Positions 8,787-16,248 of a stretch of DNA of 64,000 bases are shown piece after piece. Origin of the DNA: Flavivirga sp. 57AJ16. GTDB taxonomy: Bacteria; Bacteroidota; Bacteroidia; Flavobacteriales; Flavobacteriaceae. The notes under the pieces were generated by a model that ran no database searches, was not told the DNA's origin, and saw nothing but the letters and a program-made list of their open reading frames with translations. Position 1 is the first letter of the stretch; each line of letters starts with the position of its first letter. The position numbers and the translations under genes are program-made. The DNA is taken from NCBI RefSeq assembly GCF_028736925.1, contig NZ_JAQZAT010000001.1, positions 503,485-567,484 on the forward strand. Direction: 5' to 3'.

Positions 8787-9539
8787 ATGAAAAAAACAGC
8801 CCTAATTACAGGAGCAACAAGCGGTATTGGTGAAGCAACTGCTTATGAATTTGCAAAACATGGTATTGATTTAATATTGTGTGGAAGACGTAAAGAACGT
8901 CTAAATACCATCCAAAAGGCATTAGACCGATTAACGAACGTTCATATTTTAAACTTTGATGTACGAGATAAAGCAAAAACACTTCTGGCCATCGAATCAC
9001 TCCCTGATGCTTTTAAGAACATAGACATTTTAATAAATAATGCTGGTAACGCTCATGGTTTTGATGCTATAAATGAAGGAAGTATAGATGACTGGGATGC
9101 CATGATGGATATTAATGTAAAGGGACTACTATATGTAAGCAAAGCTATTATTCCGCAAATGACAGCTCGCCAATCTGGGCATATCATTAACATCGGTTCG
9201 TCGGCAGGCAAAGAGGTATATCCAAAAGGAAATGTTTACTGTGCCAGTAAACATGCCGTTTTAGCTATTACAGAAGGCATGCGTATTGATTTAAATCCGT
9301 TTGGGATAAAAGTAGGAGCCATAAATCCTGGTTTGGTAGAAACAGAGTTTTCCCAGGTACGTTTTAAGGGCGATAAAATGGCAGACTCTGTGTACAAAGG
9401 TTTTAAAGCTTTACGGGCTAAGGACATTGCAGAGATTATCTACTTTGTGATTTCACGCCCCCCGCATGTAAATATTGCAGATTTATTAGTGTTTCCAACG
9501 GCACAGGCTAGTAGTACGATTGTTAAAAAGAATTTATAA
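8787..9539 (+). CDS. SDR family NAD(P)-dependent oxidoreductase
   Basis: 250 residues, a classical short-chain dehydrogenase. The dinucleotide motif TGATSGIGEA lies at residues 8-17, the arginine-containing CGRRKER after strand 2 favours NADP, NNAGNAHG is at about 84-91, the catalytic serine is in IGSSAGKE, and Y-x-x-x-K is in YCASKHAV (about 151-158). The following NPGLVETEF is typical. It is closest in feel to the YdfG/serine 3-dehydrogenase group, but the substrate cannot be read from the sequence. An ATG at 8779 gives only a two-codon frame, so 8787 is the start. Confidence 0.93.
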   Translation: MKKTALITGATSGIGEATAYEFAKHGIDLILCGRRKERLNTIQKALDRLTNVHILNFDVRDKAKTLLAIESLPDAFKNIDILINNAGNAHGFDAINEGSIDDWDAMMDINVKGLLYVSKAIIPQMTARQSGHIINIGSSAGKEVYPKGNVYCASKHAVLAITEGMRIDLNPFGIKVGAINPGLVETEFSQVRFKGDKMADSVYKGFKALRAKDIAEIIYFVISRPPHVNIADLLVFPTAQASSTIVKKNL

Positions 9540-9602
9540 AATGAGTATCACTTTTACTAATCCATTTTTCATTCCAATAAAATTTTAAACTAAAACGCAT
9601 GA

Positions 9603-9625
9603 GATTCCTGCCTTCGCAGGAATGA
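9603..9625. repeat. Short palindromic repeat (attcctgccttcgcaggaat type)
   Basis: The palindrome attcctgc-cttc-gcaggaat is followed by gaca. Relatives occur at 14528-14570, 30962-30981, 37671-37688 and, more diverged, 39466-39494. The terminal aatgac supplies an in-frame but probably false ATG for the next gene. Confidence 0.85.
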
Positions 9626-9630
9626 CAACT

Positions 9631-10764
9631 ATGATTAACAAACGCCTACTCATAAAACACCTCTTAGCTCATAACGATGAGAACAGTTTCTATGATAAAA
9701 AACGAAAAATAGACATCAGTCATAAAGAAGGCAAAGCTAAGTTTTTAAAGCATGTTTGCGCACTCTCTAATAGCAACCCCAAAAACAACTCGTATATTGT
9801 TATTGGCGTTGAAGACGAGGACAATACTATTATAGGTGTCGATTTTTTTGATGACAGCAAAATACAAAACCTCATCAATGCGTACTTAAGCCACCCGCCA
9901 ATAATTCAATATGAAAACATCCCGTTTCCGCACCTCCCTGATGATAAAGTGGTCGGTTTGGTAACCATAAGACCTACCGGTAAAATAACATCGCTTCGAA
10001 AAAACATTTGGAAATACTACGGCGGTTCTGTGTTTTTTAGAGATGGCAGCATGAGTATGCCCAAAGTCTTTGATATAGAAATTAAAGACGTTAATTCTAA
10101 AATTGTTGAGGCCATTGAGAACAATGCACAAAACAATATAGAGCATACGCTTAACGGTGTTTTCGACTTTATGAATACTCGTAAAGATTATAATGCACAA
10201 TACAGGGTTTTTAAAGAGTATTTCGTAGTCTGTTGGGCGGGTCAAAAAAAGATGGTGAAGGACGAAGTTTTCTTTTCCAGAGTAGATATTGAATTGATTA
10301 ATGAACAGGTACGATTATTTTTTTCTGCCTTGGATGAAGTCTCTATTTCATTTGATGATAACAGTTTTAAAATTATTGAATATGTCGATCTAGGGCTTCA
10401 AAATTCCAGTAAATATTATCCGTTAGAAGAAACAACCATTCGCTTCGAAAACAATGCAAGCTATCATATTGATACCACATTATTATTTGAACCGCCTCAA
10501 TTTGATAAAAAGGTATTGCACCATATTTATAATGCTAACAATGCTATTTTAGAGAAGCTCAAAAAAGGACTTGCTCTTACTAAAAGAGAAGAGGCAGACC
10601 TGAAAAATCTCCCTGGAACTTACCTTATATGTTTTCTCAATTCATTTCAAGAAGCCATAAACAAACTTAACGAAGCTAAACCTTATTTAAAAGCCCATAG
10701 CACAGCACTATATAATCTTTACAAAGAATCTCTACGCATTTTAAGAAAGGTTAAATACAGTTAA
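9631..10764 (+). CDS. AlbA_2 (Schlafen-type) domain protein
   Basis: 377 residues from ATG 9631. An in-frame ATG at 9622 lies inside the palindromic repeat and is less likely. Residues about 20-150 match the AlbA_2/divergent AAA-4 fold: ISHKEGKAKFLKHVCALSN, YIVIGVEDEDNTIIGVDFFDD, LVTIRPTGK and VFFRDGS. The remaining 220 residues are alpha/beta without a motif I know. AlbA_2 proteins are often assigned to nucleic-acid binding, transcription control or defence. There is no defence partner beside it, so the role stays open. No signal peptide. Confidence 0.8.
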   Translation: MINKRLLIKHLLAHNDENSFYDKKRKIDISHKEGKAKFLKHVCALSNSNPKNNSYIVIGVEDEDNTIIGVDFFDDSKIQNLINAYLSHPPIIQYENIPFPHLPDDKVVGLVTIRPTGKITSLRKNIWKYYGGSVFFRDGSMSMPKVFDIEIKDVNSKIVEAIENNAQNNIEHTLNGVFDFMNTRKDYNAQYRVFKEYFVVCWAGQKKMVKDEVFFSRVDIELINEQVRLFFSALDEVSISFDDNSFKIIEYVDLGLQNSSKYYPLEETTIRFENNASYHIDTTLLFEPPQFDKKVLHHIYNANNAILEKLKKGLALTKREEADLKNLPGTYLICFLNSFQEAINKLNEAKPYLKAHSTALYNLYKESLRILRKVKYS

Positions 10765-10857
10765 CATTTGTTGACAAGTTTAACCGTAAGTTAACTCATA
10801 GACTTTTAAACTGCGATAAAAATAATTAATTTTGCACTGCTATTAATCTTTTTATAC

Positions 10858-10905
10858 AACCTTGTTACTCCCGAGAAATTCGGTGCTGGAGCAAGGTTTT
10901 TTTTT
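10858..10905 (+). terminator. Hairpin with T9 tail downstream of the AlbA_2 gene
   Basis: Stem aaccttg (10858-10864) with caaggtt (10892-10898), extended by ctcc/ggag and ccga/tcgg after a bulge, then nine T residues (10897-10905). It lies about 95 bases after the stop. It could also be part of the RAYT-associated repeats that start here. Confidence 0.6.
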
Positions 10906-10935
10906 GAACTCATCTTGACTTTTTTCTTCGCTGTA

Positions 10936-10991
10936 GCAAAACTTACAAAATATAAACCATTCTTGTTATAAAACTTATACTTCCTGCTCAT
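10936..10991 (-). pseudogene. Truncated start of a REP-associated tyrosine transposase (unit 1)
   Basis: On the minus strand the sequence begins MSRKYKFYNKNGLYFVSFAT, which I recognise as the N-terminus of RAYT (IS200-like Y1 transposase family) proteins. After about 19 codons the similarity stops. The remaining 25 codons of the open frame (to 10806) are unlike a transposase and lack the HUH and tyrosine motifs. A longer open frame reaches 11066 through the REP hairpin but has no support. The same start occurs at 14285-14345 and, shorter, at 11862-11885. Confidence 0.75.
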
Positions 10992-11106
10992 TGCTCTAAA
11001 ATACAAAAAGCTCTTACATCCCTGTAAAAGCTTTCTCTTTTTATATTTTCTTACTCTTACCGCCACTAGGAAACCCTAGCGGTAGCCGTTACAGCAAACT
11101 AGCACC
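10992..11106 (-). repeat. REP-like palindromic unit attached to RAYT remnant 1
   Basis: Directly upstream of the RAYT start is a hairpin (aagctcttaca / tgtaaaagctt, 11009-11036). Next come ttactc and the palindrome 11058-11084, which pairs taccgc with gcggta around ctagg. The layout of start codon, first hairpin, ttactc and ccgctag palindrome recurs at 11886-11995 and 14346-14450. Confidence 0.75.
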
Positions 11107-11149
11107 AGCAGAGGCAAACCAGCTTAAATAAAAAAGCCTTTGCAATTTA

Positions 11150-11240
11150 ATACAAAAGCTCATTTATATTTCTTTGCTCAATCCTTTTTATTTCTTACTC
11201 TTACCGCCACTAGTTTTGGAAACTAGCGGTAGCGGGGTTT
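11150..11240 (-). repeat. REP-like palindromic unit without RAYT coding part (unit 2)
   Basis: Words shared with unit 1: aatacaaaagct, a T-rich stretch and ttactc, followed by the palindrome 11202-11231 (taccgc…actagtttt…aaactag…cggta) with a near-perfect stem. No transposase start precedes it. Confidence 0.7.
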
Positions 11241-11370
11241 TTAATTGAAAAGATTTCTTAAAGAAAAAGAGAGAACACAAAACGTAAGTTATTGAGCACT
11301 ATTTCATGCTATCACCATAATACTTATCTTCCAATGGATTTAGTTCAACCTTTATAATCCGTTGTCTTTC

Positions 11371-11736
11371 TTATACCTGTCTCAATATCTTCTCCATCTT
11401 TTTACCTTTTGCCAATTCATCTACCAATTTGTCCAAGTATCTCACTTGTTTTGTCAAAGGAGTTTCAATTTCTTCTATCCGATATCCGCAAATTGTCCCT
11501 GTAATTAGATGGGCGTTAGGATTTAATTTTGCATTCTTAAAGAAAGTCTCAAAAGTAACTTTTTCGTCAAGTTGTTTCTTAAGCTTTTTGTTATCGAATC
11601 CCGTTAACCATTCTATAACTTGATGCAACGCTTCTTTTGTCCTTCCTTTTTTCTCAACCTTATTAATATAATGCGGATATACGGATGCAAATGTCATTTT
11701 AGCTATCCGCGCATCGTGTTCTGGTGTTGTTTTCAT
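11371..11736 (-). CDS. DUF2200 family protein
   Basis: 121 residues, a small cytosolic protein covering the whole DUF2200 family, with the typical blocks HDARIAKMTFASVYPHY (8-24), EKKGRTKEALHQVIEWLTG, KLNPNAHLITGTICGYR and RYLDKLVDELAKGKKMEKIL. The family function is unknown. It sits as an intact island between RAYT/REP remnants. Such genes are often found near integrons or mobile DNA, but I see no attachment site here. The start at 11736 fits the family N-terminus. Confidence 0.92.
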   Translation of the reverse strand: MKTTPEHDARIAKMTFASVYPHYINKVEKKGRTKEALHQVIEWLTGFDNKKLKKQLDEKVTFETFFKNAKLNPNAHLITGTICGYRIEEIETPLTKQVRYLDKLVDELAKGKKMEKILRQV

Positions 11737-11749
11737 ATTTGTGCTTACT

Positions 11750-11857
11750 TTAATATTCTGCGATCACAATTTTTTTCTGCCTACTTATCACTTGTCCAGC
11801 ATTGAGTTTACTCATCAATTCTTCTAGCTATTGCTCGTTTGCAACAAATGCCGTATC
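11750..11857 (-). pseudogene. Possible gene fragment (DTAFVANEQ…)
   Basis: One minus-strand frame reads DTAFVANEQ, a stop, then LEELMSKLNAGQVISRQKK and VIAEY before a second stop at 11750-11752. The amino-acid composition looks like real protein, but there is no start, a stop interrupts it, and its left part is cut by RAYT remnant 3. I do not recognise the family. It could equally be chance. Confidence 0.25.
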
Positions 11858-11861
11858 TGTA

Positions 11862-11885
11862 GTTAAACTTATACTTCCTGCTCAT
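11862..11885 (-). pseudogene. Very short RAYT start remnant (unit 3)
   Basis: The minus strand gives ATGAGCAGGAAGTATAAGTT, coding MSRKYKF, identical to the start of unit 1, then unrelated sequence. Only seven codons remain. Confidence 0.6.
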
Positions 11886-11998
11886 AGCTCTAAAATACAA
11901 AAAGCCCTCACATCCCTGTAAAAGCTTTCTCTTTTTATTCTTTTAGTCCACTTTACTTACTCGGTACGGCACTCGTCAAAGACGTAGCGCTAGCGTAT
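11886..11998 (-). repeat. REP-like palindromic unit attached to RAYT remnant 3
   Basis: It contains the hairpin aagccctcaca / tgtaaaagctt, then cactttacttactc and the palindrome-like ggtacggcactcg…agcgctagcgta (about 11963-11997). Its second half differs from unit 1 but matches unit 5 (14346-14450) closely. Confidence 0.7.
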
Positions 11999-11999
11999 A

Positions 12000-12300
12000 G
12001 AGAACTAATAGACTTCTTTTATTAATATAACTTAAAGCTGTATTTCTCTAAATAATTTTTTTAACCTGAGACAGATTTAATAATAAAATTTAATTATTGT
12101 TAAATAAAAAATATAACAATAAGTAAAATTATAAATGTTTTAGTTACAAATTATAAATATAGAAGCTCTTTAGCTCTAGTTTTCAAAACTAGTAACCCCT
12201 CGCTAGCTCTAGTATCTACTAGTGCCGTACCCGAAATCTCGCCCTAAAATAAGTTTACATATTTATACTTAACCTTATAATAGATTTACTTGTATATTTT
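12000..12300. other. AT-rich stretch with scrambled REP words
   Basis: No gene is visible. The words tttcaaaactagtaac, ctcgctagctctag and actagtgccgtacccg (12178-12236) look like degraded halves of the neighbouring palindromes. Confidence 0.5.
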
Positions 12301-12301
12301 T

Positions 12302-12425
12302 ATAAACATCTAAAAATACAAAAGCTACCCTATTTCTAAAGTAGCTTCTTTATTTATTTTTTCTTACTCGCTACGCCACTAGGAAATCCTAGCGGTAGCC
12401 GTTACGGTAAACTAGTACCAGCAAA
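12302..12425 (-). repeat. REP-like palindromic unit without RAYT coding part (unit 4)
   Basis: It contains ctaaaaatacaaaagct, a hairpin (aagctac…gtagctt, 12321-12346) and the palindrome 12371-12398 (ctacgccactagg / cctagcggtag), ending with gtaaactagtaccagcaaagg as in unit 1. It ends about 30 bases from the sulfatase stop codon and may also act as its terminator region. Confidence 0.7.
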
Positions 12426-12457
12426 GGGCTAACGTTCTCAACCATGATTAGCGATAT

Positions 12458-13906
12458 TTAATTTTTTTCATACCCAAAGCTAAATGCTTCCGAATAAGTA
12501 TGTTCCTTCTCCATAATGTTGGCGATTTGCTCTACGATTTCAGGATTTTCATCGGCAACATTATTTTCTTCACCAATATCAGAAACTAAATTATAGAGTT
12601 CAATAGACGCTCTAGCGTTATTGTTCATATCTAAGCGTATCCCTTTCCAGTCTCCAAACCTTACTGCCTGTTTTCCTCCTCGCTCTAGAAATTCCCAATA
12701 TAGATAATCATGGCTTTCTTGTTTTTTCCCCAATAATTCTGGCAAGAATGAGATACCATCTATATTCTCAGGTGGTTTTAATTGTGCGATTTCACATGCT
12801 GTAGGCAAAAAATCCCAAAAAGCCGAAATATGATTTGAAGTAGAATTTGCTTTTATTTTATTTGGCCAATATGCAATCATGGGCACTCGTATTCCCCCTT
12901 CGTACAGATCACGTTTGTGCCCTCTTAAATCTGCATTGCTGTTAAAATAATTTGGGTCGGCCCCACCTTCTTGATGAGGACCATTATCTGAGGTAAATAT
13001 TATTATGGTATTTTCTGCAATGCCAAGTTCTTCTACTTTTTTTCTAATCTCACCCACTTGTTTATCCAGCAGGTAGACCATGGCGGCAAAAGCTGTATGA
13101 GGTTCTTTTTGCGAACCATACCCACCGTTTTTATAATCTTCACCATCATCTACACCCTGATAACTTTTTTCAGGTAATAATTTCCCTCTAAATTTTGCCA
13201 TATACCCTTCTGGAGCGACAAGTTCTGCATGGGGAATAACCGAAGGGTAATACATAAAAAAAGTAGTGTCTTTATTCTTTTCGAGGAATGCTATAGATTT
13301 TTCATGAATAACATCAGGAGCATACGTTTCAGTTTCTTTTCCGCTATTCCCTTTTAATATTTCCTTGGTTTGATTGTGCCATAAATAATAAGGGTAATAG
13401 TTATGTCCTATCCGTTGACAATTATAACCATAAAATTCATCAAAGCCCTGATTATTAGGATCTCCTTCAGAGGCAGGGTAACCTAATCCCCATTTCCCAA
13501 AAGCACCTGTTATATAGCCTTCGGATTTTAAAAGTTCGGCAACTGTTACTATTGAAGAATCTAAAGGATATTGTCCTTCGGGCTTGATTTCTCTATTTCC
13601 GCGTATAAATGTGTGCCCCGTATGTAGCCCTGTCATTAAAGATGACCTAGAGGGAGCACAAACAGTAGACCCTGAATAGTGCTGGGTAAATAAAACCCCG
13701 TCTTTAGCTAACTTGTCAATATTGGGTGTTGAAAATTTCTTCTGCCCCATTACGCTTAAGTCCCCATAACCTAGATCGTCTGCTAGAATATAGATGATGT
13801 TAGGTTTTCGAGTGTCTCCATTTTCTATTGTTTGTTTTTTATTATTGCAATTAATAAGACTCCAACTAAATACAATGACAGCTATTATTTTATATAATTT
13901 TTGCAT
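12458..13906 (-). CDS. Sulfatase (arylsulfatase type, FGly-dependent) lipoprotein
   Basis: 482 residues. A lipoprotein signal ends at Cys20 (SLINC). The sulfatase core starts at NIIYILADDLGYGD, where D43-D44 bind calcium, and continues to C83-A-P-S-R, the C-x-P-x-R motif whose cysteine is converted to formylglycine, in CAPSRSSLMTG. Further family marks are GKWGLG, FTSDNGPHQEGG and GGIRVPMIAYWP. It should hydrolyse sulfate esters, plausibly of algal polysaccharides, in the periplasm or at the surface. No maturase, SusC/SusD pair or glycoside hydrolase is adjacent, so it is not in a recognisable utilisation locus. Full length. Confidence 0.95.
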   Translation of the reverse strand: MQKLYKIIAVIVFSWSLINCNNKKQTIENGDTRKPNIIYILADDLGYGDLSVMGQKKFSTPNIDKLAKDGVLFTQHYSGSTVCAPSRSSLMTGLHTGHTFIRGNREIKPEGQYPLDSSIVTVAELLKSEGYITGAFGKWGLGYPASEGDPNNQGFDEFYGYNCQRIGHNYYPYYLWHNQTKEILKGNSGKETETYAPDVIHEKSIAFLEKNKDTTFFMYYPSVIPHAELVAPEGYMAKFRGKLLPEKSYQGVDDGEDYKNGGYGSQKEPHTAFAAMVYLLDKQVGEIRKKVEELGIAENTIIIFTSDNGPHQEGGADPNYFNSNADLRGHKRDLYEGGIRVPMIAYWPNKIKANSTSNHISAFWDFLPTACEIAQLKPPENIDGISFLPELLGKKQESHDYLYWEFLERGGKQAVRFGDWKGIRLDMNNNARASIELYNLVSDIGEENNVADENPEIVEQIANIMEKEHTYSEAFSFGYEKN

Positions 13907-14284
13907 TCTTATTTTTTTGATTATGGTTTTTAGTTTTCATGAAGTAGAATGAATGGCTATGCGTATTGGAACACATATATTCGTACATACCCCAGCAAAT
14001 CTAGCAGAATTTTATCGTAAGAAAAAGAATTTAACAAGATCCCCGCTTGTTCCTTAATAGACCCATCTAGCGCTCGTTCAATGTCATTGAGGCTCGTTTG
14101 CAACGTGTACCTTACCTCAATGTCATTAAGTTAAGACCGTAATGTCAGTCTGAGCCTTTCGGCTCCGCTCAAGACAGGCTAAAGTCGAAGACCTATTGGA
14201 GTTCTAGTTTTTATTAGCATTTCGACTGCGCTCAATGTGACAAATAAAGAACAAATTTCCTTAACTTAATGACATTGACCTTAC
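13907..14284. other. Intergenic region with a long inverted-repeat element
   Basis: No gene is visible. The region holds the inverted-repeat element described separately (14117-14278). Inside it, gtcagtctgagcctttcggctccgctcaagacaggctaaagtcgaagacc is a version of a repeat widespread in flavobacterial intergenic DNA (recognised from memory, not searched). Confidence 0.55.
14117..14278. repeat. Inverted-repeat (MITE-like) element
   Basis: The 19-base arm tcaatgtcattaagttaag (14117-14135) is perfectly repeated in reverse complement at 14260-14278, bounding about 124 bases of non-coding sequence. It may be a non-autonomous mobile element. No obvious target-site duplication was found by eye. Confidence 0.75.
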
Positions 14285-14345
14285 CTGTGGCTAAACTTAC
14301 AAAATATAAACCGCTCTTGTTATAAAGCTTATACTTCCTGCTCAT
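14285..14345 (-). pseudogene. Truncated start of a REP-associated tyrosine transposase (unit 5)
   Basis: The minus strand reads MSRKYKLYNKSGLYFVSLAT, about 85-90% identical in DNA to unit 1 and the same length. It breaks off at the same codon (after SxAT), after which the two sequences are unrelated. Confidence 0.75.
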
Positions 14346-14460
14346 TGCCCAAAAATACAAAAAGCCTTTACATTTCTGTAAAAGCTTTCTTTTTTATCCC
14401 ACTTTACTTACTCGGTACGGCACTCGTTAAAGACGAAGTGCTAGCGCATGCGTGGACTAG
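14346..14460 (-). repeat. REP-like palindromic unit attached to RAYT remnant 5
   Basis: Hairpin aagcctttaca / tgtaaaagctt (14360-14387), then cccactttacttactcggtacggcactcg, agacgaagtgctagcgcatgcg. It is closest to unit 3. Together with the RAYT start it forms one unit of about 175 bases. Confidence 0.7.
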
Positions 14461-14527
14461 CTGAGGAAAAACCTTGCGGTACATAAAACAATGTCTATAC
14501 CCAAAAAGTTTTGCTTTATTACCATAA

Positions 14528-14570
14528 GATTCCTGCCTTCCTACCTATCCGGCAGGCAGGCGCAGGAATT
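14528..14570. repeat. Nested palindromic repeat before the ALDH stop codon
   Basis: The basic palindrome attcctgccttc…gcaggaatt is interrupted by a second palindrome-rich insert (ctacctatccggcaggcagg). It ends two bases from the dehydrogenase stop codon (14573) and may terminate its transcript. Confidence 0.7.
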
Positions 14571-14572
14571 AG

Positions 14573-16126
14573 TTACAGATCAAACTTAATTCCCTGTGCC
14601 AAAGGCAACTCCGTGGTGTAGTTTATAGTATTCGTTTGACGTCTCATATACACTTTCCAGGCATCAGAACCAGATTCGCGTCCGCCTCCAGTGTCTTTTT
14701 CCCCACCAAAAGCCCCACCAATCTCAGCTCCTGAAGTTCCAATATTTACGTTCGCAATACCACAATCACTACCAGCAACAGATAAGAAACGCTCTGCCTC
14801 TCTTAGGTTATTGGTCATAATGGCAGAGCTTAACCCCTGAGCTACTTCATTTTGAATGTCAATAGCATTTTCAACAGCTCCCGAATATTTTAATAAATAC
14901 AATACAGGTGCAAAAGTTTCGTGTTGTACAATTTCAAAGCCAGGTTTTGCTTCAGCAATAGCCGGTTTTACATAACAGCCACTTTCGTAACCTGGGCCAG
15001 AAAGTACGCCGCCCTCAACAACAATATTCCCGCCTTCTTCAACAACTTTAGTTAATGCATTTTCGTACATTTTAACCGCATCTGTATCAATTAACGGCCC
15101 TACATGGTTATTTTCATCCAGCGGATTTCCAATACGTAATTGCTTATATGCATCGACAACGGCATTCTTGACCTGATCGTATATGCTATCATGAATGATT
15201 AAACGACGTGTCGAGGTACAGCGTTGTCCGGCTGTCCCTACTGCTCCAAAAACAGCTCCGATAACAGTCATTTTAATATCCGCATCAGGTGTCACAATAA
15301 TAGCATTATTGCCCCCTAGTTCCAATAAACTTTTTCCTAAACGTGCCGCCACTTCTTGTGCTACAGTTTTACCCATTCTGGTAGAACCTGTTGCGGAAAT
15401 TAATGGAATACGGGCATCCTTCGTCATAAACTCACCCACCTTATAATCGCCATTAATTAAATTACAAATGCCTTCTGGCAAGTTGTTTTCTTTAAAAACT
15501 TCGGCGGCAATATTCTGGCAGGCCACACCGCACATAGGTGTTTTTTCGGAAGGCTTCCAAACGCAAACATCACCACAAACCCATGCCAATGCGGTATTCC
15601 ATGCCCAAACTGCCACTGGAAAATTGAATGCGGAAATGATACCAACCACACCTAATGGATGGTATTGCTCGTACATTCTGTGTCCCGGACGCTCTGAATG
15701 CATGGTTAAACCGTGAAGTTGGCGCGATAAGCCAACTGCAAAATCACAGATATCTATCATTTCCTGAACTTCGCCCAACCCTTCCTGATACGACTTTCCC
15801 ATTTCATAGGAAACCAACTTACCTAAAGCTTCTTTCTTTTCTCGTAATTTATCACCAAACTGACGTACAATCTCGCCGCGTTGCGGAGCAGGCATGGTTC
15901 TCCAAATTTTAAAAGCACTTGTAGCACTTGCCATCACCTTCTCATAATCTTCGCGAGTAGTCGTTTTTACCTTCCCGATCAATTGTCCATCAACCGGCGA
16001 AAGAGACACTATAGTATCTCCACTGGAAAAACTATTAGAGCCTGTTGAAGTCCCCTCGTTAACATCTGCCACACCTAGTATCTTAAGCGCTTTATCTATA
16101 CCAAAATCTGTTGCCATTGCTTGCAT
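14573..16126 (-). CDS. Aldehyde dehydrogenase, ALDH7 (aminoadipate-semialdehyde) type
   Basis: 517 residues; an alternative start is 16117 (MATDFGIDKAL). NAD(P)-binding and catalytic residues are present: KPSEKTPMC, GSTRMGK, the general base in LELGGNNAII, and the catalytic cysteine in GTAGQRCTSTRRL. GGNNA instead of GGKNP, the AFNFPVAVWAWNTALAW block and the ESGSDAWK end are marks of the ALDH7A1/antiquitin group, which oxidises alpha-aminoadipic semialdehyde (piperideine-6-carboxylate) in lysine breakdown. No other lysine gene is nearby, so the substrate is family-based inference. It is divergent from the isoaspartyl peptidase gene. Confidence 0.92.
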   Translation of the reverse strand: MQAMATDFGIDKALKILGVADVNEGTSTGSNSFSSGDTIVSLSPVDGQLIGKVKTTTREDYEKVMASATSAFKIWRTMPAPQRGEIVRQFGDKLREKKEALGKLVSYEMGKSYQEGLGEVQEMIDICDFAVGLSRQLHGLTMHSERPGHRMYEQYHPLGVVGIISAFNFPVAVWAWNTALAWVCGDVCVWKPSEKTPMCGVACQNIAAEVFKENNLPEGICNLINGDYKVGEFMTKDARIPLISATGSTRMGKTVAQEVAARLGKSLLELGGNNAIIVTPDADIKMTVIGAVFGAVGTAGQRCTSTRRLIIHDSIYDQVKNAVVDAYKQLRIGNPLDENNHVGPLIDTDAVKMYENALTKVVEEGGNIVVEGGVLSGPGYESGCYVKPAIAEAKPGFEIVQHETFAPVLYLLKYSGAVENAIDIQNEVAQGLSSAIMTNNLREAERFLSVAGSDCGIANVNIGTSGAEIGGAFGGEKDTGGGRESGSDAWKVYMRRQTNTINYTTELPLAQGIKFDL

Positions 16127-16248
16127 TAATTATTGAATTACTATTTATAATATGATTATATGCGAATATAACAATAAAAAGCCTTTTAAATAAAAATTTA
16201 ATAATGATAAAACTAGTACCTTTAACGTGTTCATCAATTCCAATTTTC

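Noticed and set aside
9631-10764. Defence system based on the AlbA_2 (Schlafen-type) protein
   Set aside because: No nuclease, ATPase or other partner gene is adjacent; a domain name alone does not make a defence locus.
10806-11066. 86-codon minus-strand frame as a complete gene
   Set aside because: Only 19 codons in the middle resemble RAYT; the ends are REP hairpin and unrelated sequence, so it is a remnant.
12458-13906. Polysaccharide utilisation locus around the sulfatase
   Set aside because: No SusC/SusD pair, glycoside hydrolase or further sulfatase in the window.
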